Below are positions 48,117 to 56,299 of a stretch of DNA of 64,000 nucleotides, piece by piece. Position 1 is the first letter of the stretch, and every line of letters starts with the position of its first letter. Below the pieces are notes generated by a model that searched no databases, had not been told where the DNA came from, and saw only the letters and a program-made list of their open reading frames with translations. A program made the position numbers and the translations under genes. The stretch is from Pseudomonas chlororaphis (GTDB lineage Bacteria > Pseudomonadota > Gammaproteobacteria > Pseudomonadales > Pseudomonadaceae): the NCBI RefSeq assembly GCF_001921865.1, contig NZ_MSCT01000006.1, forward strand, positions 1-64,000. Reading direction: 5' to 3'.

Positions 48117-49232
48117 TCAAGTGACCTTGATCGGTTCTCTGCTGCGTTGTGCTGCCCTGGCCTGATTCATGGCCCAGTTTTCCGGCCAGTTGATGAAGTC
48201 GATCAGCTCACGCAGGCGGCCATTGTCGCGGGCGTTGAAGGTGAACGACAAACGCGCCAGATGGCTGAACTCCGGTTCGTTGTGCTCCTCGCCATTGTAG
48301 GCATGTTGATGAAAGCGGTCGCTCAGGCACAGGTCGGCGAAGGCCGTCTGCATCTGTTCGAGCGCCGGTTCGCTGAGGGTGTGATTCATGCGAATGACAA
48401 ACTGGTTTTTTAGCCAACGGCTGGAGTGGAAGTTGCTGTAGAACTGGTTGATTTCCTCGACCGCCTCCTCGGTGTTATGCACCAGCCGCACCAGTTTCAT
48501 GTCGGTCGGCAGAATGTAGCGGTTGTTTTCGAGCTGGTTGTGAATGAAGTCCAGCGCCCCTTGCCAGAACGTCCCCCCTGGAACATCCAGCAATACCACC
48601 GGTACCAGCGGGCTTTTGCCGGTCTGGATCAGTGTCAGTACTTCCAGCGCCTCGTCCAGTGTGCCGAACCCACCTGGGCACAACACCAGGGCGTCGGCTT
48701 CCTTGACGAAGAACAGCTTGCGGGTAAAGAAGAAGTGGAAGGACAGCAGGTTGCCCGTGCCGTCCACCGTCGGGTTCGCATGTTGCTCGAAAGGCAGGGT
48801 GATGTTGAACCCCAGGCTGTGATCGCGGCCGGCGCCTTCGTGAGCCGCGGCCATGATGCCGCCGCCGGCTCCGGTGATGACCATCAGGTCGGAGCGGGCC
48901 AGGGCCGCGCCGAGTTCTCGCGCCAGGCCATACAGCGGGTGTTCGATCGGCGTTCGCGCGGAGCCGAACACGGTCACCTTGCGGCGTCCCTTGAACTGTT
49001 CCAGTACGCGAAACGCATGTTCCAGTTCGCGCAGGGCCTGCAGGGTGATTTTTGCGTTCCAGCGGTTGAGGTCGTCCTGCGCCATGCGCAGAACGGTGAG
49101 AATCATGTCGCGATAAAGAGGGATGTTGGGGCTGTTGGGGGCAATCAGGTTGAGTTGTTCTTCGACCGTGCTGAGGTCGATTCCGTTGCTCTGAAAATGA
49201 CGACTGAGGAGGTCATTCGGTTCGTAAGGCAT
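48117..49232 (-). CDS. LOG-family nucleotide 5'-monophosphate nucleosidase-like protein
   Basis: A Rossmann-fold protein of the LOG family (TIGR00730 / PpnN relatives), which split nucleoside monophosphates to base and ribose-5-phosphate. It has 371 aa, shorter than E. coli PpnN. The diagnostic PGGFGTLDEALE motif lies near residue 188, and GAGGGIMAAAHEGA near 120. A C-terminal extension of about 100 residues has no recognised domain. It is convergent with recX. The substrate is uncertain. Confidence 0.8.
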   Translation of the reverse strand: MPYEPNDLLSRHFQSNGIDLSTVEEQLNLIAPNSPNIPLYRDMILTVLRMAQDDLNRWNAKITLQALRELEHAFRVLEQFKGRRKVTVFGSARTPIEHPLYGLARELGAALARSDLMVITGAGGGIMAAAHEGAGRDHSLGFNITLPFEQHANPTVDGTGNLLSFHFFFTRKLFFVKEADALVLCPGGFGTLDEALEVLTLIQTGKSPLVPVVLLDVPGGTFWQGALDFIHNQLENNRYILPTDMKLVRLVHNTEEAVEEINQFYSNFHSSRWLKNQFVIRMNHTLSEPALEQMQTAFADLCLSDRFHQHAYNGEEHNEPEFSHLARLSFTFNARDNGRLRELIDFINWPENWAMNQARAAQRSREPIKVT

Positions 49233-49713
49233 TCAACTTCTCCTTCTGCACAGAACCTTTGACGCAAACGAAGCATTCGTTGGCATCGCGACACTGCATG
49301 TGTCGCTGTCAGCCCGACTCCAGCGGCGGATTCACCAGGGTGGAAAAACCCGGCCGGGGCCTGCGGGTCATTCATACAGGTTCTGCTATTCCTTGATTTA
49401 TAAAGCAATCGCACAACAAGACGCGCTGGGGCGGCCTCCGGATCCACCCAGGAAAATTCAGCATGAACAGATTGAAATCTAGACCTTCATGATGATTCGC
49501 GCTGGCTTGATCATGGGCCTTGAAAGTCGGGGCTGGCAATCACTTATTGGCAGGTATGGACGGGGTTTGGCCGCCTGTCCGAACGCATCCCGGGTAGCGC
49601 AAGCTCTGATTTACTAAGTTACAGCGCCAACAAGACAGTGTGGCGTCAAAGGCAGGATGCTCAGGTCAGGTGCATCGCTCAGGTAGTGGCGAATGGGGGC
49701 ACGGAGGCTGGTG
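49233..49713. other. Intergenic region without a supported gene
   Basis: 481 bp between the LOG-family gene (leftward) and a small rightward ORF. The only structure is a perfect hairpin GCGACAC-TGCAT-GTGTCGC (49288-49306). No tRNA, terminator or conserved small-RNA shape was recognised. It must hold the promoter of the leftward gene. Confidence 0.5.
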
Positions 49714-49908
49714 ATGAACAGAGTCGTTCTGGAAATCGATGGGCAGTTGTATCAACTGCTGAGGTCGGCGGCGGATGCCAATCATCTGACGTTCGAAGAG
49801 GAATGCCGGCGCCGGCTTGAAGGCGGAGAGCGCCGTTCGAGCTATTTGCAGGCGCTGTTGGCGGAGCTGCGAGCCGATGATCAACAACGGCGCGCAGCTG
49901 GGCACTGA
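49714..49908 (+). CDS. Small RHH-like protein of unknown function
   Basis: A 64-aa ORF from ATG 49714 (GTG 49711 also possible) with GGAGG at 49703-49707. Pattern beta strand (RVVLEID), helix (GQLYQLLRSAADANH), turn, helix (TFEEECRRRLEGG) resembles the ribbon-helix-helix fold of Arc/CopG DNA-binding proteins. No toxin gene is adjacent. It is convergent with the following minus-strand gene, with only 1 bp between them. Confidence 0.5.
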   Translation: MNRVVLEIDGQLYQLLRSAADANHLTFEEECRRRLEGGERRSSYLQALLAELRADDQQRRAAGH

Positions 49909-49909
49909 A

Positions 49910-50332
49910 TTACTTTTTCTTCTTCGCCGGGGCCGGGCAGTCCGACTCCTGGAACCGCGCCGAAGCCACGGGGCGATTGGTCCGGTTCTCGGTGAACTCG
50001 TAGCGCATGACGGCGCCCTTGGCCATCAGCTTGCGGTAGTTCGGGTCGCGGCAAACGCTGGCGCCCAGTTGCAGGTAGACCGCCTTGGGGTTGGCGCGCA
50101 TTTTTTCCGCATGTTCGGCCTGGACGCTGAGGTGGTTGATCAGTTCCTTGCCTTCGACGGTATACCCCTGATCGAGGATGTTCTCGTTGACTTCCCGAGG
50201 CGTGCCGACGTTACTTTCCTCGGCGGTTTTCTGCAGGGTCTTGTTCAGTTCGTAGTCTTGCAGCGATGCAGCCTGGGCACTGAACGGCAAGGCCAGCAGA
50301 AGGGCGGCGGTGGGAACGATAAAGCGCAACAT
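49910..50332 (-). CDS. Secreted PA3611-like protein
   Basis: A 140-aa protein with a clear Sec signal (MLRFIVPTAALLLALPFSAQA, cleaved after AQA-A). The mature part has GTPREVNENILDQGYTVEG and ELINHLSVQAEHAEKMRANP, two cysteines likely in a disulphide, and a Lys-rich end. It recalls P. aeruginosa PA3611, described as a quorum-sensing-regulated virulence factor; gene neighbourhood (near recA) agrees. Function unknown. Confidence 0.75.
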   Translation of the reverse strand: MLRFIVPTAALLLALPFSAQAASLQDYELNKTLQKTAEESNVGTPREVNENILDQGYTVEGKELINHLSVQAEHAEKMRANPKAVYLQLGASVCRDPNYRKLMAKGAVMRYEFTENRTNRPVASARFQESDCPAPAKKKK

Positions 50333-50520
50333 GAAACTCTCCTGGTTCAGTGACTGATGCTTCGACCAGTCACGCGACTGTGCGTTCAGTGGCGGCGAAT
50401 TATAGGGGAGCGAGGGGAGGCGGTACAGGTTTGAGCTGGGAGCTCTGATAAACTTGCCGACTTTTCAGCTTTCCGAGTTCCTTTCGTGTCGATTCCTTTC
50501 TTGTGCCGGGGCCGCTTCTG

Positions 50521-51231
50521 ATGAGCCATGCCGTTTCCCGCCTGCGGGCCCAACGTCTTGCGCGTGCCGTCAGGCCTTTTACCGCCCGTGGTTCCCGTGC
50601 GGAGCGCTGTGCGGGCTGCCGGGTGATTCCCAGCCATTGCATGTGTGCCTGGCGGCCCAAGGTTTCGGCACAGTCGGCCATGTGCCTGATCATGCACGAC
50701 GTCGAGCCGATGAAACCGAGCAATACTGGCTGGCTGATCGCCGATGTCATAGAAGACACCCTGGCGTTCCCCTGGTCGCGGACGGAAGTCGATCCGCAGT
50801 TGTTGGCGTTGCTGGCCGATCCCCAGTGGCAGCCTTACGTGGTGTTCCCCGGGGAGTTCGTCGCGCCGCAGCGGGTGGTGAACGAGGTTCGTGTGCAAGA
50901 GGGCAAACGCCCGCTGTTCATCCTGCTGGATGCGACCTGGAGCGAAGCGCGCAAGATGTTTCGCAAAAGCCCTTATCTCGAGCACTTGCCAGTGTTGAGC
51001 CTCGCGCCTGAACAGTTATCGCGCTACAAGCTGCGACGCTCCAAGCGCGACGACCATTTCTGCACCGCGGAGGTGGCGGCGCTGTGCCTGGAGCTGGCCA
51101 CGGATCAGCAGGCCAGCGAAGTGCTGGATGCTTATCTGGATGTGTTCAGCACCCACTATCTGTCGGCCAAATTCCAGCTCGATATCGACCCCAACGACGA
51201 GACGCACGCCCGCCTCAAGCCTTTTCTGTAA
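50521..51231 (+). CDS. DTW-domain tRNA-uridine aminocarboxypropyltransferase
   Basis: DTW-family enzymes transfer the aminocarboxypropyl group of SAM to uridine (acp3U) in tRNA. It has 236 aa. N-terminal zinc-like CAGCRVIPSHCMCAW (about residues 30-45), and the motif LLDATWSEARKMFRKSP, where DATW is the DTW signature of this branch. ATG 50521 (MSHAVSRLRAQRLAR) is preferred to upstream GTG/TTG codons. Close relative of TapT/TuaA; which one is uncertain. Confidence 0.82.
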   Translation: MSHAVSRLRAQRLARAVRPFTARGSRAERCAGCRVIPSHCMCAWRPKVSAQSAMCLIMHDVEPMKPSNTGWLIADVIEDTLAFPWSRTEVDPQLLALLADPQWQPYVVFPGEFVAPQRVVNEVRVQEGKRPLFILLDATWSEARKMFRKSPYLEHLPVLSLAPEQLSRYKLRRSKRDDHFCTAEVAALCLELATDQQASEVLDAYLDVFSTHYLSAKFQLDIDPNDETHARLKPFL

Positions 51232-52126
51232 GGCTTGAAACGCTTGGCGGCAGCTTTTTCGGCCAGAGTTGCGCGACCAGCATCCCACTGAGCATCAAGA
51301 CGCAGCCGATATAGCCGCGCAGTTGCAGGGACTCGCCGAGCAACCATGCGCCGGCGATGGCGGCAAATACTGCTTCGAGCGACAGAATGATCGCCGCGTG
51401 CGAGGCGATTGCATGCTTCTGCGCCACCACCTGCAAGGTGTAGCCGATGCCCACGGCCACCACGCCGCCATATAGGATGGCCGGGCCCGCGGCGAGGATC
51501 GCTTCGCCGTGCACCGGCTCCAGGCACAGGGCCAGGACCAGGCTGACCAGCGAGCAGGTGGCGAACTGCAGGAAGGCCAGGCGAATCGGGTCGTGGCGGC
51601 TGGCGAACACCCCGACCAGCACCACATGGGCGCCCCAGACAAAGGCGCCGATCAGTTGCAGCCAGTCGCCGGAAGCGACCTGGAAGCTGTCGCTGACGCT
51701 CAACAGAAACATGCCCAGCACCGCGAGCAGGGCGCCGAGCCAGGTGCCCAGCCCGGTCTTGTGGCCCAGCAGCAGGCCGAGCAGCGGCACTACAATGACG
51801 TAGAGCCCGGTGATGAAACCGGCGTTGGTCACGCTGGTGAACATCAGGCCGACTTGCTGCAGGTTGATGCCCAGCGCCAGGGCCAGCCCCATCAGCACGC
51901 CGCCGGTCAGCAGGCCGCGGGTCAGGAAAGGTTCGGCTTTGGCTTGCCGGCGATCGCCGCGCAGTACCAGCGGCAGCAGGCACAGCGAACCGAGGGCGAA
52001 GCGCAGCCCGGAATAGAGGAAGGGGCCGATATGATCCATGCCCGAGGTCTGGGCGACGAAGGCCGAGCCCCAGATGATGGCGGTCACCAGCATCAGGATG
52101 TCGGCGCGCAGGGCTTGGCTTTGCAT
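51215..52126 (-). CDS. DMT-superfamily transporter (EamA family)
   Basis: Ten-helix inner-membrane permease, 303 aa from ATG 52126 (MQSQALRADILML). Two EamA repeats are visible (about 8-140 and 150-285), beginning LMLVTAIIWGSAFVAQTSGM. Substrate not predictable; relatives export amino acids or metabolites. Its 3' end overlaps the DTW gene by 17 bp in convergent orientation. Confidence 0.85.
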   Translation of the reverse strand: MQSQALRADILMLVTAIIWGSAFVAQTSGMDHIGPFLYSGLRFALGSLCLLPLVLRGDRRQAKAEPFLTRGLLTGGVLMGLALALGINLQQVGLMFTSVTNAGFITGLYVIVVPLLGLLLGHKTGLGTWLGALLAVLGMFLLSVSDSFQVASGDWLQLIGAFVWGAHVVLVGVFASRHDPIRLAFLQFATCSLVSLVLALCLEPVHGEAILAAGPAILYGGVVAVGIGYTLQVVAQKHAIASHAAIILSLEAVFAAIAGAWLLGESLQLRGYIGCVLMLSGMLVAQLWPKKLPPSVSSLTEKA

Positions 52127-52363
52127 GATGGCACTCTTATTAGTTAGCCAGCTAAGATGCCGCAAAGCCCGATGCTTGACCACCCCGGCTTCGCTGGGCA
52201 TGCTTGGCGCCGATTAGGGCGCGACCGATCTTTGAAACGCCGCATTTCCGGGCTCTTGGCGTTGATCGTGCTCTTTGGGTGCAGCATTCTGGCTGACACC
52301 TGCGTTGCCTTGGCGAGGACCGAATGCATCGGTTCTGCCATAAAAAACAGGATCATTTGAAAA

Positions 52364-53014
52364 ATGGCCACATACGAAATCCTGATTGCCGATGACCACC
52401 CCCTCTTTCGTAGCGCACTGCATCAAGCGGTGACCCTGGGCCTCGGCCCGGATGTCCGTCTGGTGGAAGTGGCGAGCATTGCCGAACTGGAAACACGCCT
52501 GACCGAAAAGGCCGATTGGGACCTGGTGCTGCTGGACCTGAACATGCCCGGCGCTTATGGCTTTTCCGGCCTGGTGCTGTTGCGCGGCCAATACCCGCAG
52601 ATTCCGGTGGTGATGGTCTCGGCCCAGGAAGAGGCATCGGTGATGGTGCGCTCGCGGGAATTTGGGGCCAGCGGTTTCATTCCCAAGTCCAGTTCCCTGG
52701 AAGTCATTCAACAGGCCGTGCGCAGCGTCCTCGACGGCGACGTCTGGTGGCCGCCGCAAGCCTTCGAGCAGGTCAGCGTCTCCGCCGAGGCCAAGGCGGC
52801 CAGCGAAGGCCTGGCCAGCCTGACTCCGCAACAGTTCCGCGTGCTGACCATGGTCTGCGAAGGTTTGCTGAACAAGCAGATCGCTTATGAGTTGAGCGTT
52901 TCGGAGGCGACCATCAAGGCCCATGTGACGGCGATCTTCCGTAAACTGGGCGTGCGTACTCGCACCCAGGCGGCGTTGCTCTTGCAACAACTTGAGTCAA
53001 TTTCCAGCCAGTAA
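52364..53014 (+). CDS. erdR: LuxR-type response regulator ErdR
   Basis: Two-component regulator of ethanol/acetate metabolism in pseudomonads (activates acsA and ethanol oxidation genes). It has 216 aa. REC domain residues 1-120 with acidic pocket DDH, phospho-acceptor in LVLLDLNMPG (Asp near 58) and Lys in IPKSS. HTH_LuxR at about 148-212 (LTPQQFRVLTMVCEGLLNKQIAYEL). No histidine kinase adjoins it. dgkA follows, as in P. aeruginosa (PA3604-PA3603, from memory). Confidence 0.85.
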   Translation: MATYEILIADDHPLFRSALHQAVTLGLGPDVRLVEVASIAELETRLTEKADWDLVLLDLNMPGAYGFSGLVLLRGQYPQIPVVMVSAQEEASVMVRSREFGASGFIPKSSSLEVIQQAVRSVLDGDVWWPPQAFEQVSVSAEAKAASEGLASLTPQQFRVLTMVCEGLLNKQIAYELSVSEATIKAHVTAIFRKLGVRTRTQAALLLQQLESISSQ

Positions 53015-53090
53015 CCGGTTATTTCTTCACGCTTTTTTGACTTTGGTTGAACTAGCTTTCCCATTCCCTATCGTTCTAGTTGCCTATTTT

Positions 53091-53453
53091 ATGTCGCCTT
53101 TCAAAGGTCAAACCGGTCTTAAACGCATCCTCAACGCCGCAGGCTATTCCCTTGACGGTTTGCGTGCCGCCTTCACCGGCGAAGCTGCCTTTCGTCAGTT
53201 GGTGCTGCTCAACGTAGTGCTGATTCCTGTGTCTTTCCTGCTGAATGTCAGCCGGGTGGAGCGAGCGCTGTTGATCGCTGTCTGCCTGCTGGCACTGATT
53301 GTCGAGTTGCTCAATTCGGCGGTCGAGGCGGCGATCGACCGTATTTCCCTGGATCGCCATCCGCTGTCGAAAAATGCCAAGGATATGGGCAGCGCCGCTC
53401 AATTCGTGGCCTTGAGCATGATCACCGTGGTCTGGGCGGTGATTCTCCTCTAG
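53091..53453 (+). CDS. dgkA: Diacylglycerol kinase
   Basis: Small inner-membrane kinase that recycles diacylglycerol to phosphatidic acid. It has 120 aa with three transmembrane helices and the catalytic motif ELLNSAVEAAIDRIS near residue 70. ATG 53091 gives the normal family length; an in-frame TTG at 52992 would add 33 mostly hydrophobic residues with no support. Overlaps the end of finR by 4 bp in convergent orientation. Confidence 0.9.
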   Translation: MSPFKGQTGLKRILNAAGYSLDGLRAAFTGEAAFRQLVLLNVVLIPVSFLLNVSRVERALLIAVCLLALIVELLNSAVEAAIDRISLDRHPLSKNAKDMGSAAQFVALSMITVVWAVILL

Positions 53454-54376
53454 GGAATGTTCGGCAGCACGATCTCGTCGCTGCGCCGCACCCCGGCGGT
53501 AAAGGCGCGGCAGAGTTCGAGGAACTCGCGCATCGCCGACGTCTGATATTTCTGCTTGTGCCAGATGAAGTAGAACTGCCGGGCCAGATCCAGGTCCGGC
53601 GTTTCCACCGCCACCAGGCTGCCGCGCCGGAAGGCGTCGCGCAGCGCCAGCCTGGAAATGCAGCCGATCCCCAGCCCCGATTCCACCGCGCGCTTGATCG
53701 CTTCGGTGTGTTCCAGCTCGAGGCGGATATTCAGCGCGGTGCGGTGATGGCGCATGGCCTGGTCGAAGGTCAGGCGCGTGCCCGAACCCTGCTCCCGCAG
53801 GATCCAGGCTTCGTGAGTCAGCTCTTCCATGCTCGCGTGGCCACGTTTGGCCAGCGGATGCTGCGGCGCGCAGAACACCACCAGTTCGTCCTCGACCCAG
53901 GTTTGCACTTCGATATCCGGGTGGCTGCAGTCGCCTTCGATTAGACCCAGGTCAATTTCGTAGTGGGCAACCTGTTGCACGATATGCGCAGTGTTCTGCA
54001 CATGGAGTTTGACCTGGCTCTCCGGGTGGACCTGCATGAAGCTACCGATCAGCAGGGTCGCCAGGTAGTTGCCGATGGTCAGGGTCGCGCCGACCGACAA
54101 TGAGCCGAAGCCGGATTTGCCGTTGAGCAGGTCTTCGATTTCCTTGGCCTGGTCCAGCACCGCCACTGCCTGGGGCAGCAGTTGCTTGCCCAGGGCATTG
54201 AGGCTCAGGCGTTTGCCGGCGCGGTCGAACAGCTGGCAACTGGACTGGCGTTCGAGTTCGGTGATCGAGGTGCTCGCCGCCGATTGGGAAAGGGCCAGCA
54301 GGCCGGCAGCGCGAGAAACGCTCTCTTGCTGGGCGACGGCGACGAATACTTGCAGTTGACGGAGAGTAAATCGCAT
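53450..54376 (-). CDS. finR: LysR-type regulator FinR
   Basis: Activator of the divergent fpr gene in response to oxidative stress and sulphite in Pseudomonas putida. It has 308 aa from ATG 54376 (MRFTLRQLQVFVAVAQ). HTH at about 5-62, effector domain beyond, including REQGSGTRLTFDQ. Divergence from fpr across a 135-bp shared region supports the name. Confidence 0.85.
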   Translation of the reverse strand: MRFTLRQLQVFVAVAQQESVSRAAGLLALSQSAASTSITELERQSSCQLFDRAGKRLSLNALGKQLLPQAVAVLDQAKEIEDLLNGKSGFGSLSVGATLTIGNYLATLLIGSFMQVHPESQVKLHVQNTAHIVQQVAHYEIDLGLIEGDCSHPDIEVQTWVEDELVVFCAPQHPLAKRGHASMEELTHEAWILREQGSGTRLTFDQAMRHHRTALNIRLELEHTEAIKRAVESGLGIGCISRLALRDAFRRGSLVAVETPDLDLARQFYFIWHKQKYQTSAMREFLELCRAFTAGVRRSDEIVLPNIP

Positions 54377-54388
54377 ATCGATATAACC

Positions 54389-54401
54389 GATAACCCTTAT
54401 C
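54389..54401 (+). promoter_or_regulatory. Candidate FinR binding site
   Basis: GATAA-CCC-TTATC, a perfect 5-bp inverted repeat 13 bp upstream of the finR start codon and 13 bp upstream of the fpr -35. A site for the LysR protein is inferred only from position and symmetry. Confidence 0.4.
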
Positions 54402-54413
54402 TTAATAATCCAG

Positions 54414-54442
54414 TTAACAGATATTGTCGCCGCCATTAGAAT
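54414..54442 (+). promoter_or_regulatory. fpr promoter
   Basis: TTAACA (54414-54419), 17-bp spacer, TAGAAT (54437-54442). Good sigma-70 match, 70 bp before the fpr ATG. Confidence 0.6.
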
Positions 54443-54511
54443 GCTGTGCAATTGCGCGCGGCTCGCTTGTCGCAGAGTAGGCGCAGACAACTTTCCAGGA
54501 GTCCCCCGTAC

Positions 54512-55291
54512 ATGAGCAACATGAACCACGAGCGTGTCCTCAGTGTTCATCACTGGAACGACACTCTGTTCAGCTTCAAGTGCACCCGCGATCCGGGCCT
54601 GCGCTTCGAGAACGGTCAGTTCGTGATGATCGGCCTGCAACAACCCAATGGCCGCCCGCTTATGCGCGCTTACTCGATCGCCAGCCCGAACTGGGAAGAG
54701 CATCTCGAGTTCTTCAGCATCAAGGTTCCCGATGGTCCGCTGACTTCCCAGCTGCAGCATTTGAAGGAAGGCGACGAGATCATCATCAGCAAGAAGCCTA
54801 CCGGTACCCTGGTACTGGATGACTTGAAGCCTGGCAAACACCTGTACCTGCTCAGCACCGGCACCGGCCTGGCGCCGTTCATGAGCGTCATCCAGGACCC
54901 GGAAACCTACGAGCGTTTCGAAAAAGTGATCCTGTGCCACGGCGTGCGTTACGTCAACGAAGTCGCCTACCGCGAGTTCATCACCGAGCACCTGCCGCAG
55001 AACGAGTTCTTCGGCGAGGCGCTGCGTGAAAAGCTGATCTACTACCCGACCGTGACCCGCGAGCCGTTCGAGAACGAAGGCCGCCTGACCGACCTGATGC
55101 GCAGCGGCAAACTGTTCAGCGACATCGGCCTGCCGCCGATCAACCCGCAGGACGACCGCGCTATGCTGTGCGGCAGTCCGAGCATGCTCGACGAGACCAG
55201 CGAAGTGCTCAACAGCTTCGGCCTGACCGTTTCGCCGCGTATGCGCGAGCCGGGCGACTACCTGATCGAGCGCGCCTTCGTCGAGAAGTAA
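54512..55291 (+). CDS. fpr: Ferredoxin/flavodoxin-NADP reductase
   Basis: FAD enzyme passing electrons between NADPH and ferredoxin or flavodoxin, important in oxidative stress and iron handling. It has 259 aa. FAD-binding RAYSIASPNWEEHLEFFSIK-like segment (RAYSIASPN near residue 52), NADP-binding LSTGTGLAPFMSVIQDPE (about 115) and C-terminal CGSPSMLDE. ATG 54512 (MSNMNHERVLSVHHWND) is the conserved start; a second ATG follows at 54521. A REP pair and a terminator lie downstream. Confidence 0.94.
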   Translation: MSNMNHERVLSVHHWNDTLFSFKCTRDPGLRFENGQFVMIGLQQPNGRPLMRAYSIASPNWEEHLEFFSIKVPDGPLTSQLQHLKEGDEIIISKKPTGTLVLDDLKPGKHLYLLSTGTGLAPFMSVIQDPETYERFEKVILCHGVRYVNEVAYREFITEHLPQNEFFGEALREKLIYYPTVTREPFENEGRLTDLMRSGKLFSDIGLPPINPQDDRAMLCGSPSMLDETSEVLNSFGLTVSPRMREPGDYLIERAFVEK

Positions 55292-55300
55292 GCGGCGCAG

Positions 55301-55406
55301 GTGTAGGTAGAAGCGAGCTTGCTCGCGATGGATCTGTAAGCAACCCGAGCATTCAGAAACTACGCGTTATCGTTAACGCCCATCGCGAGCAAGCTCGCTC
55401 CTGCAG
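55301..55406 (+). repeat. REP doublet downstream of fpr
   Basis: GTAGAAGCGAGCTTGCTCGCGATGG-like copy (55305-55331) and an inverted ATCGCGAGCAAGCTCGCTCC copy (55382-55401, continuing TGCAG), about 50 bp apart. Same family as the REPs in the tailocin island. Confidence 0.8.
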
Positions 55407-55416
55407 CAGCACACAG

Positions 55417-55454
55417 AAAGCCCGCGTTGCCTTTCCAGGCAACGCGGGCTTTTT
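55417..55454. terminator. Bidirectional terminator between fpr and trmO
   Basis: A 15-bp perfect stem (AAAGCCCGCGTTGCC/GGCAACGCGGGCTTT) with a 6-nt loop and T-run 55450-55454. The A-run on the left serves the leftward gene. It separates two convergent genes. Confidence 0.85.
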
Positions 55455-55469
55455 CGTTTTCAGGGGCCG

Positions 55470-56165
55470 TCAGCGCGCGGGAACCACTTCCAGGACCTGG
55501 ATCAGGCCCGGCTGCGGGTAGTGCCAGCGTACATCCAGGTCCCAGAACTGTGCGCCGTATTCGCGCTCCGGGGTAGGCGTCTGGTAGGCGGGGCGCGGGT
55601 CCTGGGCCAGGCATTGCTCGATCAGTTCGAGCAGCGGCTCCTGCAGGCGCTGTGCGTGCGTATGCGCCTGTTGCCGGGCATTGTCGCTCCATTGCACCGG
55701 GATCAGCTGCGGGGCCGCGCTGGCGATGCTGTTGCTCGCGCTGGGGATGATGTCGGCGTAGGGCACGTAGGGCTTGATATCGAGAATCGGCGTGCCGTCC
55801 AGCAGGTCGATGCCGGAGATCCACAGGCGGTCGGCCTCGACCCGGTCCAGCTTGACCACCGATTGGCCGATACCGTTGGGGCGGTGGGTGGCGCGGGTGG
55901 CGAATACGCCCATGGATTTGTTGCCGCCCAGGCGCGGCGGGCGGACCTTGAGCCGCGGCTTGTCCTCCAGCGCCTGGTGAAACAGGAACAGCAACCAGAC
56001 ATGGCTGACCTGTTCCAGCCCCTGCACCGCGTCGCCCTGGTCGAAGGGCGCCACCAGTTCCAGCACGCCACGGGCCGCCGGGGCCAGTTGCGGTTGGCGC
56101 GGGATGGCGAACTTTTCCTTGAAGCAGGAACGCACGAAGCCAATGGGGGAAACGCTGTAGGTCAT
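55470..56165 (-). CDS. trmO: tRNA (N6-threonylcarbamoyladenosine(37)-N6)-methyltransferase
   Basis: TrmO (YaeB) methylates t6A37 of tRNA-Thr to m6t6A. It has 231 aa. Features: YSVSPIGFVRSCFKEKFAIPRQ, the FDQGDAVQGLEQVSHVWLLF segment, and the ATRATHRPNGIGQSVVKL motif (about 88-105). Flanked on both sides by REP pairs. Confidence 0.9.
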   Translation of the reverse strand: MTYSVSPIGFVRSCFKEKFAIPRQPQLAPAARGVLELVAPFDQGDAVQGLEQVSHVWLLFLFHQALEDKPRLKVRPPRLGGNKSMGVFATRATHRPNGIGQSVVKLDRVEADRLWISGIDLLDGTPILDIKPYVPYADIIPSASNSIASAAPQLIPVQWSDNARQQAHTHAQRLQEPLLELIEQCLAQDPRPAYQTPTPEREYGAQFWDLDVRWHYPQPGLIQVLEVVPAR

Positions 56166-56229
56166 GGTCTGGAGTCGAGGCGGGGCAGGGCCGCCATGAT
56201 AACCCGAGACGGGCAGGGGCCGATGTCGC

Positions 56230-56293
56230 TATCGCGAGCAAGCTCGCTCCTACGGACAGCGCGAATCCTGTAGGAGCGAGCTTGCTCGCGATG
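56230..56293 (+). repeat. REP doublet between trmO and rhlG
   Basis: ATCGCGAGCAAGCTCGCTCC (56231-56250, continuing TAC) then TGTAGGAGCGAGCTTGCTCG (56269-56288, continuing CGATG). The two arms are arranged in the opposite order from the other three doublets (tail-to-tail), 15 bp apart. Confidence 0.85.
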
Positions 56294-56299
56294 AGCCCC

